A model generated the notes under the pieces. The model ran no database searches and had not been told where the DNA came from. It saw nothing but the letters and a program-made list of their open reading frames with translations. This document shows, piece by piece, positions 7,445 to 15,933 of a stretch of 64,000 nt of DNA. Position 1 is the stretch's first letter, and every line of letters begins with the position of its first letter. The position numbers and the translations under genes were made by a program. Origin of the DNA: Fredinandcohnia aciditolerans (GTDB lineage: Bacteria; Bacillota; Bacilli; Bacillales; Bacillaceae_L); assembly GCA_003640645.1 (NCBI GenBank), contig QGHH01000016.1, positions 43,121 to 107,120 of the forward strand, in the 5' to 3' direction.

Positions 7445-8540
7445 AATTTACTTTATTCTTCTCCCAAGAATCTCCAATCAAGGTGACAGTGAACTCTGTT
7501 CCTACCCCGAACTCGCTCTGTACTCTAATATCGCCTTCGTGCAAATTAATTATTTTTTTGACGATAGAAAGACCGAGCCCATTTCCTCCGGCTATCCGAT
7601 TTCTAGATTGATCAGCCTTATAAAAACGTTCAAAAATATGCATGAGGGTATCTTTTTCCATGCCTATTCCTGTATCCCGGATTTTTACGATGATGCTGTC
7701 TTCTCCTGATTTACATGCAACGACTGATATGGTACCTCCTTGTGGCGTGAATTTTATACTATTATGAAGTAAATTAATCCATACTTGGTCCATGAGCTCT
7801 TCATCCGCTGTAATTGTCAGGTGATCAAGTGAAATATCCATGTTAATTTTTTTCTCTGTCCACTGAGGTTCGTTCGCCAGTATATTCCGGCGAAGTTGAT
7901 AATCAAGCCGATAACTTTTTCGATCAAGTGATAGATGCTCGGACTCTAAAGAGGTGAGTTTCAGAAGATTTTCGCTTAATTTGGAAAGTCGAATGCACTC
8001 CGTCTCAATAATCTCTAAGTAATGTCTGTGCTCCTCCGGTTCCAAGTCTTCATTCTTTAATGCATGGGCAAAGCCAATGATAGAAGTAAGGGGAGATTGA
8101 ATTTCATGGGAAACATTCGAGATAAACTCTTGTCGCATTTCCTCCACTTCTCCCAGTTTCGTTGCCATTAATTTAATGTTTTCCACAATTTGATAATAGG
8201 GATGATGCTTATCCTGTTCGCGAAACTGGTTTGAATAAAATGAAAGATCCACATTAAAGTTTCCTTCTGAAATCACTTTCATGGCTTGTAAGATCGGATG
8301 TAAGTATTGATTTTGTTTAGATCTAACCCATGGATTTCTTGTTAGTAACAACATTAGGCAAAAAAACAATGTAAAGCCCACGAACGAGTTAATGAGCAGG
8401 CTAAGATATTCATTAGGTACATATTGGATTTTCTTAAATAATTTTGTCGTCAGCCAGTACGCACAGGACCACGCCAATAAAAGACTTCCCACAACCGCAA
8501 GAATTCCACCGATTCGCTTTACATAGTTAAGTCTCTTCAA
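7443..8540 (-). CDS. Two-component sensor histidine kinase (OmpR-partner type)
   Basis: 365 aa: two membrane segments (about residues 10-30 and 47-68), a short linker, HisKA with phosphoacceptor His145 (SNVSHEIQSPLTSIIGF), and HATPase boxes N (WINLLHNSIKF), G1 (DTGIGM), F (IFERFYKAD) and G2 (GNGLGLSIV). The start is TTG 8540, preceded by GGAGG 7 bases away and overlapping the regulator stop as TTGA. That implies translational coupling with the response regulator. The small extracytoplasmic loop suggests sensing in or at the membrane. Its partner is surely the adjacent regulator, and the stimulus may be a substrate of the upstream ABC exporter. Confidence 0.92.
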   Translation of the reverse strand: MKRLNYVKRIGGILAVVGSLLLAWSCAYWLTTKLFKKIQYVPNEYLSLLINSFVGFTLFFCLMLLLTRNPWVRSKQNQYLHPILQAMKVISEGNFNVDLSFYSNQFREQDKHHPYYQIVENIKLMATKLGEVEEMRQEFISNVSHEIQSPLTSIIGFAHALKNEDLEPEEHRHYLEIIETECIRLSKLSENLLKLTSLESEHLSLDRKSYRLDYQLRRNILANEPQWTEKKINMDISLDHLTITADEELMDQVWINLLHNSIKFTPQGGTISVVACKSGEDSIIVKIRDTGIGMEKDTLMHIFERFYKADQSRNRIAGGNGLGLSIVKKIINLHEGDIRVQSEFGVGTEFTVTLIGDSWEKNKVN

Positions 8541-9217
8541 CCTACTACCTCCAGACGATATCCTAAACCACGAATTGTTGTGATTTTGAATGGGCAATCT
8601 TCTTGTGAAAACCGTTGGCGAAGCCGTTTAATATGAACATCGACCGTTCGTTCATCTCCCTCATAATCAAAGCCCCAAATATCCTCGATTAATTGTTCTC
8701 TTGAAAACGTTTTTTGCTGATGGGTGGCGAGCTTAAACAATAGTTCAAATTCTTTCAATGGCAAGGTAATCCCCTCCGCCCCTACCAAAACGGTATAGGA
8801 TGAACGATCAATGACCACATTTCCAATCGTAATTTGATTGGCCAAGGTCACTTGATACCGTTTAAGTAGAACTTTTACTCGTGCCACTAGCTCCGCTACA
8901 TCAAAAGGTTTGACCAAATAATCATCTGCACCGAGATTAAAGCCTTTTACTTTTTGTGCCGTTTCCCCTTTTGCCGTTAACATTAGTATAGGAAGTGTAT
9001 CCGAGTAATACCTTCGAATCTCCTTGCAAAATGACCATCCGTCCATATTTGGCATCATAATATCAAGAATAATTAAATCAATTCTTTCTGCTTCCAGTAA
9101 TGAAAGTGCATCCTCGCCATCCGTTGCTTCTTCAATGGAGAACCCTTCTTTCGAAAGAATAACACAAATTAATTCTCTAATATGTGAATCATCATCTACC
9201 ACTAATATTTTTGCCAT
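8537..9217 (-). CDS. OmpR/PhoB-family response regulator
   Basis: 226 aa. Receiver domain residues 1-115 with the acidic pair DDD at 8-10, phosphoacceptor Asp52 (LIILDIMMPNMDG) and the KPF switch lysine (GADDYLVKPF). The C-terminal winged helix about 130-224 ends in TIRGLGYRLEV, typical of OmpR regulators. It overlaps the kinase start downstream and lies 95 bases after the ABC permease gene on the same strand, so it may be transcribed with the exporter. The inferred role is control of the neighbouring transporter. Confidence 0.93.
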   Translation of the reverse strand: MAKILVVDDDSHIRELICVILSKEGFSIEEATDGEDALSLLEAERIDLIILDIMMPNMDGWSFCKEIRRYYSDTLPILMLTAKGETAQKVKGFNLGADDYLVKPFDVAELVARVKVLLKRYQVTLANQITIGNVVIDRSSYTVLVGAEGITLPLKEFELLFKLATHQQKTFSREQLIEDIWGFDYEGDERTVDVHIKRLRQRFSQEDCPFKITTIRGLGYRLEVVG

Positions 9218-9312
9218 AGAATCAATCCTTTTATAAAATTGAAAGGAACCTCCAATGCCACTACGATTCCATCAATGTCTTTTTTATACTACAATATTTC
9301 GAGCATTATTTA

Positions 9313-10128
9313 CTACGCACGACGCATGTAGGCTCGAACTGTAATTGGTGCAAAAACTGCTACAATTATAGCAGCCCCAATAAGTGAAATAGCGAGATCC
9401 CAGCCCAGGACTCCAGAATTCGTCAAATCTCTGACGGCCGTGACGAGATGGGAAATTGGATTAATATTCACGAACCATTGTAACCAGTTCGGCATTGTAT
9501 CCGCTGGAACAAATGCATTCGAAAGAAAGGTCAATGGAAAGAGGACTAACATCGAAATCCCTTGTACACTTGAAGCAGAACGAGCAATCACTCCAAAAAA
9601 GGCAAAGATCCAACTGATTGCCCATGAACAAGCGATGACAAGTAGTCCAGCAATGATAACAGCGCCTAGTCCTCCCTCAGGACGATAGCCTAAGATAAAT
9701 CCCATAGAAAATGTAAGTACTGTTGCAATTGTATAACGGATTGTATCCGCAAGCAAAGCTCCCGCTAACGGTGCAATCCTGGCAATCGGTAATGACTTAA
9801 AGCGGTCAAATACCCCTTTATCCATATCCTCTCGTAATTGCGTACCTGTGACGATTGACGTAGTGATTACCGTCTGAACAAGAATCCCCGGGATAATAAT
9901 AGGCAAATAATTTTGCACATTGCCGGCAATCGCCCCACCAAAAATATAAGTAAACATTAACGTAAAAATAATCGGCTGGAATGTAACATCAAATAGTTGT
10001 TCCGGTGTTCGACGAACTTTCAGTAACCCACGATAAGCCATAGTGAATGAATTTCGCACTGCCTGTTTGAAGATAGCTTTATTGCGAAGCTGAATATTGG
10101 AAATGGACATAGTTGATTGTTTCTTCAT
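9313..10128 (-). CDS. ABC-2 type permease (DrrB-like drug exporter subunit)
   Basis: 271 aa with about six membrane segments of the ABC-2 exporter fold, including the first (FQPIIFTLMFTYIFGGAI) and a conserved amphipathic motif GVFDRFKSLPIAR characteristic of DrrB-type permeases. The start codon overlaps the ATPase stop as ATGA, so the two subunits are made in step. Family role: the membrane channel of an antibiotic or lipid exporter energised by the adjacent ATPase. The substrate cannot be read from sequence. Confidence 0.9.
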   Translation of the reverse strand: MKKQSTMSISNIQLRNKAIFKQAVRNSFTMAYRGLLKVRRTPEQLFDVTFQPIIFTLMFTYIFGGAIAGNVQNYLPIIIPGILVQTVITTSIVTGTQLREDMDKGVFDRFKSLPIARIAPLAGALLADTIRYTIATVLTFSMGFILGYRPEGGLGAVIIAGLLVIACSWAISWIFAFFGVIARSASSVQGISMLVLFPLTFLSNAFVPADTMPNWLQWFVNINPISHLVTAVRDLTNSGVLGWDLAISLIGAAIIVAVFAPITVRAYMRRA

Positions 10129-11141
10129 AGAATATCCCCCTTCTTTTTCTGATTTAGATTGGCTTGGCTGTTTTTATTGCCTTCAGCTGTAATGTTCAAA
10201 AAGACCTCATCTAGAGATGGTTTCTGCACACTTAGCTCAGCCAATTTGATGTCTGCTTCCCGAAGAGCGAATAACAGATCCGTAACTCTATCCGCAGTTG
10301 CCATAGGTGCAGTAATCATACCTCCTTCTGATGATACTGCTGATTGTACGTGTAAAACTTGTTCAACAATTATTCTAGCATTTGGGATATCCTGAGTATG
10401 TTGAATACTTAAATGCAAAGAGGAAGTTCCGATCGATTCTTTTAATTCATTGACAGTACCTTCTGCCACTACACTTCCATGATCGATAACAGCAATTCGA
10501 TCTGCTAGTTCATCTGCTTCTTGTAGATACTGAGTCGTTAACAACACGGTTGACCCAGATTTTACTAACCGGCGAATTGTATCCCACATTTGATTACGTG
10601 TTCGCGGGTCTAGTCCTGTAGTCGGTTCGTCTAGGAAAATGAGTGGTGGTTGTGCAATTAAACTTGCGGCTAAATCCAGTCGTCTACGCATTCCCCCTGA
10701 GAAATTTTTCAATGGACGTTTGGCAGCATCCATTAATCCAAATTCTTCGAGTAACTCAGTTGCTTTACGTTTTGCCTCTAGACGACTAAGCCCCAGTAAT
10801 CGGGAGAAAATGACGAGGTTCTCTGTTGCACTTAGTGACTCATCCACTGAAGCATACTGGCCCGTGACGCCAATTAACTGACGGACCATTTGTGAATCCT
10901 TCACTACATCATATCCAAAAATCTTTGCTGATCCCGAATCAGCTCTGAGTAATGTTGCCAGCATTCGAATCGTTGTCGTCTTGCCTGCGCCATTTGGTCC
11001 CAATACACCGTAAATGGAACCAGTCGGCACTACCAAATCCACCCCGTCAACTGCTCTATGATCGCCAAAAGTTTTAATTAACCCTTTAGCCTCCACTGCA
11101 TACCTTACATTTGTTAAGTCCATACTATCCTTATTTCTCAT
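10125..11141 (-). CDS. ABC transporter ATP-binding protein (DrrA-like)
   Basis: 338 aa from ATG 11141, which follows AGGGAGGG. The frame is open further upstream to 11189 but has no better start. The nucleotide-binding domain shows Walker A GPNGAGKTTTIRM, signature FSGGMRRRLDLA and Walker B LIFLDEPTTGLDP, with an H-loop replaced by Gln (TTQYLQEAD), usual in DrrA proteins. The C-terminal extension ending in SLDEVFLNIT is the DrrA-type tail that contacts the permease. It forms an operon with the DrrB-like permease, and probably with the two-component pair below it. Confidence 0.92.
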   Translation of the reverse strand: MRNKDSMDLTNVRYAVEAKGLIKTFGDHRAVDGVDLVVPTGSIYGVLGPNGAGKTTTIRMLATLLRADSGSAKIFGYDVVKDSQMVRQLIGVTGQYASVDESLSATENLVIFSRLLGLSRLEAKRKATELLEEFGLMDAAKRPLKNFSGGMRRRLDLAASLIAQPPLIFLDEPTTGLDPRTRNQMWDTIRRLVKSGSTVLLTTQYLQEADELADRIAVIDHGSVVAEGTVNELKESIGTSSLHLSIQHTQDIPNARIIVEQVLHVQSAVSSEGGMITAPMATADRVTDLLFALREADIKLAELSVQKPSLDEVFLNITAEGNKNSQANLNQKKKGDIL

Positions 11142-11244
11142 GTGACCCTCCCTGTAATAAACCTTAACTATAGCTACTGTTGTAATCACTCATTTTCGAT
11201 TACTATTGGATTATAGACGCCTTTTATGAACTGAATATGAACAA

Positions 11245-11286
11245 AAAAAGGAGGAATCTCATTAGTGGCTGAGACACCTCCTTTTT
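11245..11286 (-). terminator. Terminator of the rlmH transcript
   Basis: AAAAAGGAGG / CCTCCTTTTT stem extended by CTCA / TGAG, downstream of rlmH on the minus strand. It insulates the core genes from the accessory flank. Confidence 0.85.
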
Positions 11287-11316
11287 AAAAAAATTGATCT
11301 GTTATAAAAACCTCAT

Positions 11317-11796
11317 TTACTTATGGTACGGCTCATTCCTAATGATCCGAAACGCTCTATACACCTGCTCCACTAATATCAATCTCATTAATTGATGCGG
11401 AAAGGTCATCTTTGAAAAAGACAATGTATCATTTGCTCGCTTCATTACGTCCTTACTTAAGCCTAGAGAACCACCGATGACAAAGGCAACTTTGCTTTTT
11501 CCATAGGTTGCTAGGTTTTCAAGATCGGCTGCCAGCTGTTCGGATGATTTCATCTTTCCTTCAATTGCCAAAGCAATCACATGTGTGTCATCCGATACTT
11601 TTGAAAGTATCCGCTCTCCCTCTTTTTGTTTTACTTGCTCCATTTCTGACTCACTCAAATTTTCCGGCGCCTTTTCATCAGCAAGTTCAATTATGTCAAT
11701 CTTGGCATAGGCCGTTAATCGTTTTAAGTATTCGTTGATCCCTTGGATCAAATATTTCTCTTTTAACTTTCCTATTGTTACGATTGTGATGTTCAC
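11317..11796 (-). CDS. rlmH: 23S rRNA pseudouridine-1915 N3-methyltransferase RlmH
   Basis: 159 aa, the usual RlmH length. A SPOUT-class methyltransferase that methylates pseudouridine 1915 in helix 69 of 23S rRNA on assembled ribosomes. It has the N-terminal signature [14 protein letters not shown], the AdoMet-binding knot loop [10 protein letters not shown], and the C-terminal [17 protein letters not shown] followed by YRAFRI and EPYHK. The frame is open upstream, but GTG 11796, preceded by GGGG, aligns with the B. subtilis YydA start. Its upstream region carries several DnaA boxes. It sits downstream of htrC, as in B. subtilis. Confidence 0.97.
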   Translation of the reverse strand: MNITIVTIGKLKEKYLIQGINEYLKRLTAYAKIDIIELADEKAPENLSESEMEQVKQKEGERILSKVSDDTHVIALAIEGKMKSSEQLAADLENLATYGKSKVAFVIGGSLGLSKDVMKRANDTLSFSKMTFPHQLMRLILVEQVYRAFRIIRNEPYHK

Positions 11797-11831
11797 ACTT
11801 ATCCCCACTTCGCTCACATTTTACAAACACA

Positions 11832-11874
11832 CTATCCACAGAAGTTATCCACATATCCACATTTTCTATCCACA
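11832..11874. promoter_or_regulatory. DnaA-box cluster upstream of rlmH
   Basis: Within 43 bases there are four boxes in the same orientation: CTATCCACA 11832-11840, TTATCCACA 11845-11853 (perfect), ATATCCACA 11853-11861 and CTATCCACA 11866-11874. A DnaA-binding cluster near yydA (rlmH) is known in B. subtilis, so this is probably its counterpart. Confidence 0.75.
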
Positions 11875-11889
11875 TCTTGTATGAGAATA

Positions 11890-12045
11890 TTAGTTCCCTA
11901 CAACATATACCGCCTTATTTTGACAAAATTCACAGGTTGTTGATAAGTTTGCGTCTTCAATTTTCGTCAAAATCGGCGCTACCTCATGTTCATCAACCAC
12001 GATGTCCAATGCTAATTCAATATGTTCCTCACAACATTTAATCAT
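11890..12045 (-). CDS. CxxH/CxxC motif small protein
   Basis: 51 aa from ATG 12045, which follows GGAGG at 9 bases. An upstream in-frame ATG at 12060 overlaps that Shine-Dalgarno site and is less likely. The protein matches the small CxxH/CxxC family found at this locus in Bacillus (YyzF-like): a CCEEH motif near the start and CEFC near the end, probably binding one metal ion, most likely zinc. Function is unknown. It lies between rlmH and htrC among DnaA boxes. Confidence 0.88.
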   Translation of the reverse strand: MIKCCEEHIELALDIVVDEHEVAPILTKIEDANLSTTCEFCQNKAVYVVGN

Positions 12046-12115
12046 TTTTTTGTCCTCCATCAAACTTACCCACATCCTGATGCGGATTATGGGTATAACT
12101 TTATCTTATTTTTTC

Positions 12116-12164
12116 TTATCCACATGTTTTATCTTACCCATTTTAGCATATAATCTTATCCACA
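12116..12164. promoter_or_regulatory. Second pair of DnaA boxes between htrC and the CxxH/CxxC gene
   Basis: Two perfect TTATCCACA boxes at 12116-12124 and 12156-12164, same orientation, 40 bases apart, plus a weaker TTACCCACA near 12066. With 11832-11874 they make one cluster split by the small gene. Confidence 0.7.
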
Positions 12165-12165
12165 A

Positions 12166-12195
12166 AAAACAGGGGAAATCTCTCTCCCCTGTTTT
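12166..12195 (-). terminator. Terminator of htrC
   Basis: AAAACAGGGG / CCCCTGTTTT, a 10-bp stem with a 10-base loop and a T-run on the minus strand, directly after the htrC stop. Confidence 0.85.
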
Positions 12196-12197
12196 CC

Positions 12198-13439
12198 CTA
12201 CAATGATTCTCTTGCCAATCGTACTGTCGCCTTTTGTTTTTCTCTGCCGCGGTAGAATGTGACCTCCATTGTGTCTCCCACTGATTTTTCATTATATAAA
12301 TGCTTACGCAACTCAATTAGTGAGGTGATTTTTTCACCATCTAGTTCTACGATCACATCAAGTTCCCTTAATCCTGCTTGCGAAGCGGGTGTATTTCGCA
12401 GTACTTCTAAAACTGCTACTCCCTCTGTTACGTCATTTGGAAGATGTAAGGTTTGCATTCGATGATAGGAGGAAATTTCACTTAAACTCTTAAGTTGTCC
12501 TACTCCTAAGAAAGGACGATTAACCTCACCATACACCTCAAGATCTTCAATAATCGGCTTTGCACTCGTAATTGGAATCGAAAGGCCAATTCCTTCAACG
12601 GCCTCCTGTGCAATTTTCATTGAATTAATTCCTATTACTTCTCCCTTGATATTTACAAGCGCTCCCCCACTATTTCCAGGATTAATCGCAGCATCTGTTT
12701 GCATGACATCGGCATTCCAATCAGGGACTCCATCCTGATTAATATCGACAGGGATCGTCCGGTTTAAGCCTGAAATAATTCCTTGTGTGACTGACCCAGA
12801 AAACTCAAGTCCCAACGGGTTTCCAATAGCAATGACAGGTTCACCAAGATTAATGTTATCGGAATTTCCAAATTGAGCAACCTTTTTAATATGGCTTCCA
12901 TCTATCTCAATGACAGCCAAATCCGTCCAAATATCACTTCCCAGCACTCTTCCCTTCACCCTTGCCCCATCACTAAGACTTACCTCAATATCCGAAGCGC
13001 CTTCAATTACATGATGGTTTGTGACAACAAAAGCTTTACCGTCCCCTTTTTTATAGATAACGCCAGATCCCGTTCCTGCTGTCATCGATTCCTCTGTCCA
13101 GAAATTCGTTTGTTGTAAATTGACAATACCTACAACAGCCTCACTTACTTTATTGACCGCACTGGTAATCTCGGTAGTTACGTTCACGTTGATGTTTTGT
13201 TGGACACTTTCTCCTGTTACTGGTGCTTTTTCTTCCACCTCATCAAGCCCATTTACCTCTTCAGGAGTCGCATTCTCCTCATTTGGAAGTAAATGATACT
13301 TGGATAAGGTCGGTAAAAGAGCTATTACAAGGAGTGCCCCAATAACAGCACCGACTAATGCTGAGAAAAACCAACTGCCTCGGTTTCCTTTCCTTCTTTG
13401 TTGCCTTTGGTTTAGATAATCCTGATCATAGTACCCCAT
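12198..13439 (-). CDS. htrC: HtrA-like membrane-anchored serine protease (YyxA/HtrC)
   Basis: 413 aa: a short cytoplasmic basic N-terminus, one membrane anchor (about residues 24-46), a trypsin-like domain with triad His143 (VTNHHVIEG), Asp173 (WTDLAVIEID) and Ser257 (NPGNSGGALVN), and a C-terminal PDZ domain (about 320-410, containing ASQAGLRELDVIVELDG). It faces outward as a quality-control protease and chaperone of the envelope. ATG 13439 with AAGGAG upstream was preferred over an upstream extension. In B. subtilis this gene directly follows walJ; here a transporter cassette with its own terminator separates them, so htrC needs its own promoter. Confidence 0.95.
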   Translation of the reverse strand: MGYYDQDYLNQRQQRRKGNRGSWFFSALVGAVIGALLVIALLPTLSKYHLLPNEENATPEEVNGLDEVEEKAPVTGESVQQNINVNVTTEITSAVNKVSEAVVGIVNLQQTNFWTEESMTAGTGSGVIYKKGDGKAFVVTNHHVIEGASDIEVSLSDGARVKGRVLGSDIWTDLAVIEIDGSHIKKVAQFGNSDNINLGEPVIAIGNPLGLEFSGSVTQGIISGLNRTIPVDINQDGVPDWNADVMQTDAAINPGNSGGALVNIKGEVIGINSMKIAQEAVEGIGLSIPITSAKPIIEDLEVYGEVNRPFLGVGQLKSLSEISSYHRMQTLHLPNDVTEGVAVLEVLRNTPASQAGLRELDVIVELDGEKITSLIELRKHLYNEKSVGDTMEVTFYRGREKQKATVRLARESL

Positions 13440-13517
13440 TACATGATTTCTCCTTTTTACACTCTTTCTATTAATTTTACCCATATTTTATGCAATTCAT
13501 GACCTTGTCCCACAACG

Positions 13518-13549
13518 ACAAAAGACAGGAGCCACTTGCCCCTGCCTTT
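13518..13549 (-). terminator. Terminator closing the lnr-like cassette
   Basis: Minus-strand stem GGCAGG-GGC / GCT-CCTGTC followed by TTTTG, directly after the last permease gene. It separates the cassette from htrC. Confidence 0.65.
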
Positions 13550-13553
13550 TTTC

Positions 13554-14666
13554 TTAAGCGCTTTTCCGTTCTATTAAATTAATTCCGATCCCGATTAACA
13601 CGACTCCCATTAATGTCAGAATACTGATTGGATATAATAATTCACTCATTGGTGCTCCATAAATGGTAGCGGCTTTTAAGCCTTCCATCGCATGTTTAAT
13701 TGGCACAAAGTCTGACACCTTTAACAAGAAGTCTGAGCTTACAATTTCTAATGGCCAATAAGCCCCACCCAGCATCGACAAGCATACGGATATCAGTGAA
13801 ATAATCGCGTTGAATTGTTGAGTACTTTTAACAACGCTAACTAAAAATAACGATAGTGCTACAATTGAGAACACGTATGGGATTAACACAATTAATGTTT
13901 TTCCAAATCCACCATAAAAGTCTACCCCGACGGAATACCGGAACACTATAAAGATGAGTGCAACCTGAAAATATCCCATTAGGAAACTATAAACTAAATT
14001 GCCAGCGTACATCTCCCATTTCTTTAAAGGGGATAAAATCATGCGGTCCCAAACTCCCCATGTTCTCTCTTGTAAGATGTTGTGAACATTATAAGAGATG
14101 GTGTAAATGACAAAAAACAGGGTAAATCCAAAAATCGTCTGCAGTTGGTTATCAATAATCATAGCATCGTCGCTACGAAATGATGCAGCTTGAATCTTAA
14201 ATAACGGGTTCTCTTCCTTTTCATTTAATTCTTCAATAATGGCATCTGAGTCGATATGAGAATTTATGGCTGTTGCCTCTATAATCTTCTCTTCCATTAA
14301 AAGATCGCCATAAAAAGTCTGAAGATAGCTTTCTAAAATATGAAGGTTTGATGTCTCTGTCACAATGACAATAGTGTAAGATTCCTTTTCTAGCTTCACA
14401 GCAGCCTCTGCATCACCTTCACTGACCATTTTCTTTGCCTCATCTTCATTCATTTGTATAAATTCAAACGCCTCTGTCTTATTTAGTTCTTTCCATAGTC
14501 CCGTTTCTTCAATATTTTCAATATCTGTATAAATAGGTACTTTAATATTTGAATAATTTGTGGCACCTAATAACAAAGCAAACACAATACTCATTACGGT
14601 CATGCCAATCATAAGCATTGGCTTTCTTAAGAATAATCTAAACTTTGCCAGTAAAATACTTATCAT
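13554..14666 (-). CDS. ABC-2 type permease, LnrN-like
   Basis: 370 aa. One N-terminal membrane segment (about residues 15-35), a large extracytoplasmic domain of about 140 residues, then five membrane segments in the C-terminal half, the ABC-2 exporter layout. Length and position as the last of five genes match LnrN (YfiN) of the B. subtilis linearmycin-resistance operon. It overlaps the preceding permease gene by 4 bases (ATGA), so both form one heterodimeric transporter with the ATPase. Substrate inferred only by analogy: polyenes or other membrane-active compounds. Confidence 0.87.
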   Translation of the reverse strand: MISILLAKFRLFLRKPMLMIGMTVMSIVFALLLGATNYSNIKVPIYTDIENIEETGLWKELNKTEAFEFIQMNEDEAKKMVSEGDAEAAVKLEKESYTIVIVTETSNLHILESYLQTFYGDLLMEEKIIEATAINSHIDSDAIIEELNEKEENPLFKIQAASFRSDDAMIIDNQLQTIFGFTLFFVIYTISYNVHNILQERTWGVWDRMILSPLKKWEMYAGNLVYSFLMGYFQVALIFIVFRYSVGVDFYGGFGKTLIVLIPYVFSIVALSLFLVSVVKSTQQFNAIISLISVCLSMLGGAYWPLEIVSSDFLLKVSDFVPIKHAMEGLKAATIYGAPMSELLYPISILTLMGVVLIGIGINLIERKSA

Positions 14667-15922
14667 ATGGCATCACCTCTTTTCGGAAAGCTAAAAACAG
14701 CTGCGGTCAGCATTACCAAACCAAATCCCACTAAATAAAAAAGATGATGAGCAATAGCCGTTAGCTCCACACCTTGAAGCAATTGTAATAAGGAGGACAT
14801 TCCTGCACCATTTGGCGTAAGATTACCCAACATACCGATAACAGAAGAGGTTTCAGCAATCGGTGTAAAACTTCCACCTAAAAAGGCAAAGACGGACACC
14901 ATTACATTTCCAAAAAAGTTTGATACGCCTTCTGAGTCGATTCGGAAGTTTAATGCGGTCAACAATGCTCCGACTCCTCCTATCGCAAATGCTAACGAAA
15001 GGTTCACTATGAAAAAACCGAAAAGATCTTTCCAAACCACATCAAATATGAGAGAAGTAACTCCATATAAAATCGCTTGCTGGATTATCGCAATTACTAT
15101 TACAGAGAAAAAGATGCCACCTAGATAAGACCATCTTGACGTATTTGATAAAATGATTCGATTGAACACCTGTAACTGTTTTTCGCGATAGGCAGATGAG
15201 CCAATATGAGAAGCAATAAACATAATAAACATGACGCTCATACCGACGGAATAATATTGCAATGAATTAATTGGTTCACGCTCGGTAACAGTCTCTGTTT
15301 TTCCAATTTCCGCACTTTTTATATCTTCTAACTGAACTCCAGCTTTCCCTATTACGGTCATGGAAGTAAGCTGTTTTTGGAAATTCATAAGGATATCCTC
15401 CACTATTTTGGGAGAAATCTGTTTTCCTTCATTTTTATAAAGGGTAATTGTGGCGGATGAAGGTTCATCAAGTAAGGCAGATGATAGAATATCATATGTG
15501 TAATGCGCTGGTATCTCAATCACAGCAGCGTAATGATCATCATTTTTAATTTCATCTAGTTTTTCAGCCTTAACTACCTCAAGTTCCACAATTTCTTTTA
15601 GTTCCTTACTACCAAACACATCATCTACTAACGTCTGAATTGGACGAAGTTGATTAGCGCTTTGGATAAGTGCTGTTTTTGCTTCCTCTGGCAATTCCTG
15701 TCCCTTTACCTCTTCAATAAATGCCTCTATTTCTTTTTGTTCATCACTATGTGTAATAAATGCCACTTTAGCTGTAATCGGTTCTGCATCTCCCCCCATC
15801 ACTCCACCTAAGGCAAAGCCTAGGATAGCAATAAGGACAAGCGGCATTAGAACTAAAACAAGTAACTCCTGGGGGTTCCTTATTAACACCAATAAGTCTT
15901 TTTTTATAAATGGAATTATCAT
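14663..15922 (-). CDS. ABC-2 type permease, LnrM-like
   Basis: 419 aa with the same architecture as its partner: an N-terminal segment (LLVLVLMPLVLIAILGFALG), a long extracytoplasmic domain (about residues 45-230) and a cluster of membrane segments from about 235 to the end. It starts 11 bases after the ATPase stop and overlaps the next permease by 4 bases. The fourth position in a kinase-regulator-ATPase-permease-permease order corresponds to LnrM (YfiM). It is somewhat longer than I recall for B. subtilis LnrM. Confidence 0.87.
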   Translation of the reverse strand: MIIPFIKKDLLVLIRNPQELLVLVLMPLVLIAILGFALGGVMGGDAEPITAKVAFITHSDEQKEIEAFIEEVKGQELPEEAKTALIQSANQLRPIQTLVDDVFGSKELKEIVELEVVKAEKLDEIKNDDHYAAVIEIPAHYTYDILSSALLDEPSSATITLYKNEGKQISPKIVEDILMNFQKQLTSMTVIGKAGVQLEDIKSAEIGKTETVTEREPINSLQYYSVGMSVMFIMFIASHIGSSAYREKQLQVFNRIILSNTSRWSYLGGIFFSVIVIAIIQQAILYGVTSLIFDVVWKDLFGFFIVNLSLAFAIGGVGALLTALNFRIDSEGVSNFFGNVMVSVFAFLGGSFTPIAETSSVIGMLGNLTPNGAGMSSLLQLLQGVELTAIAHHLFYLVGFGLVMLTAAVFSFPKRGDAI

Positions 15923-15933
15923 CCTTTCACCTC

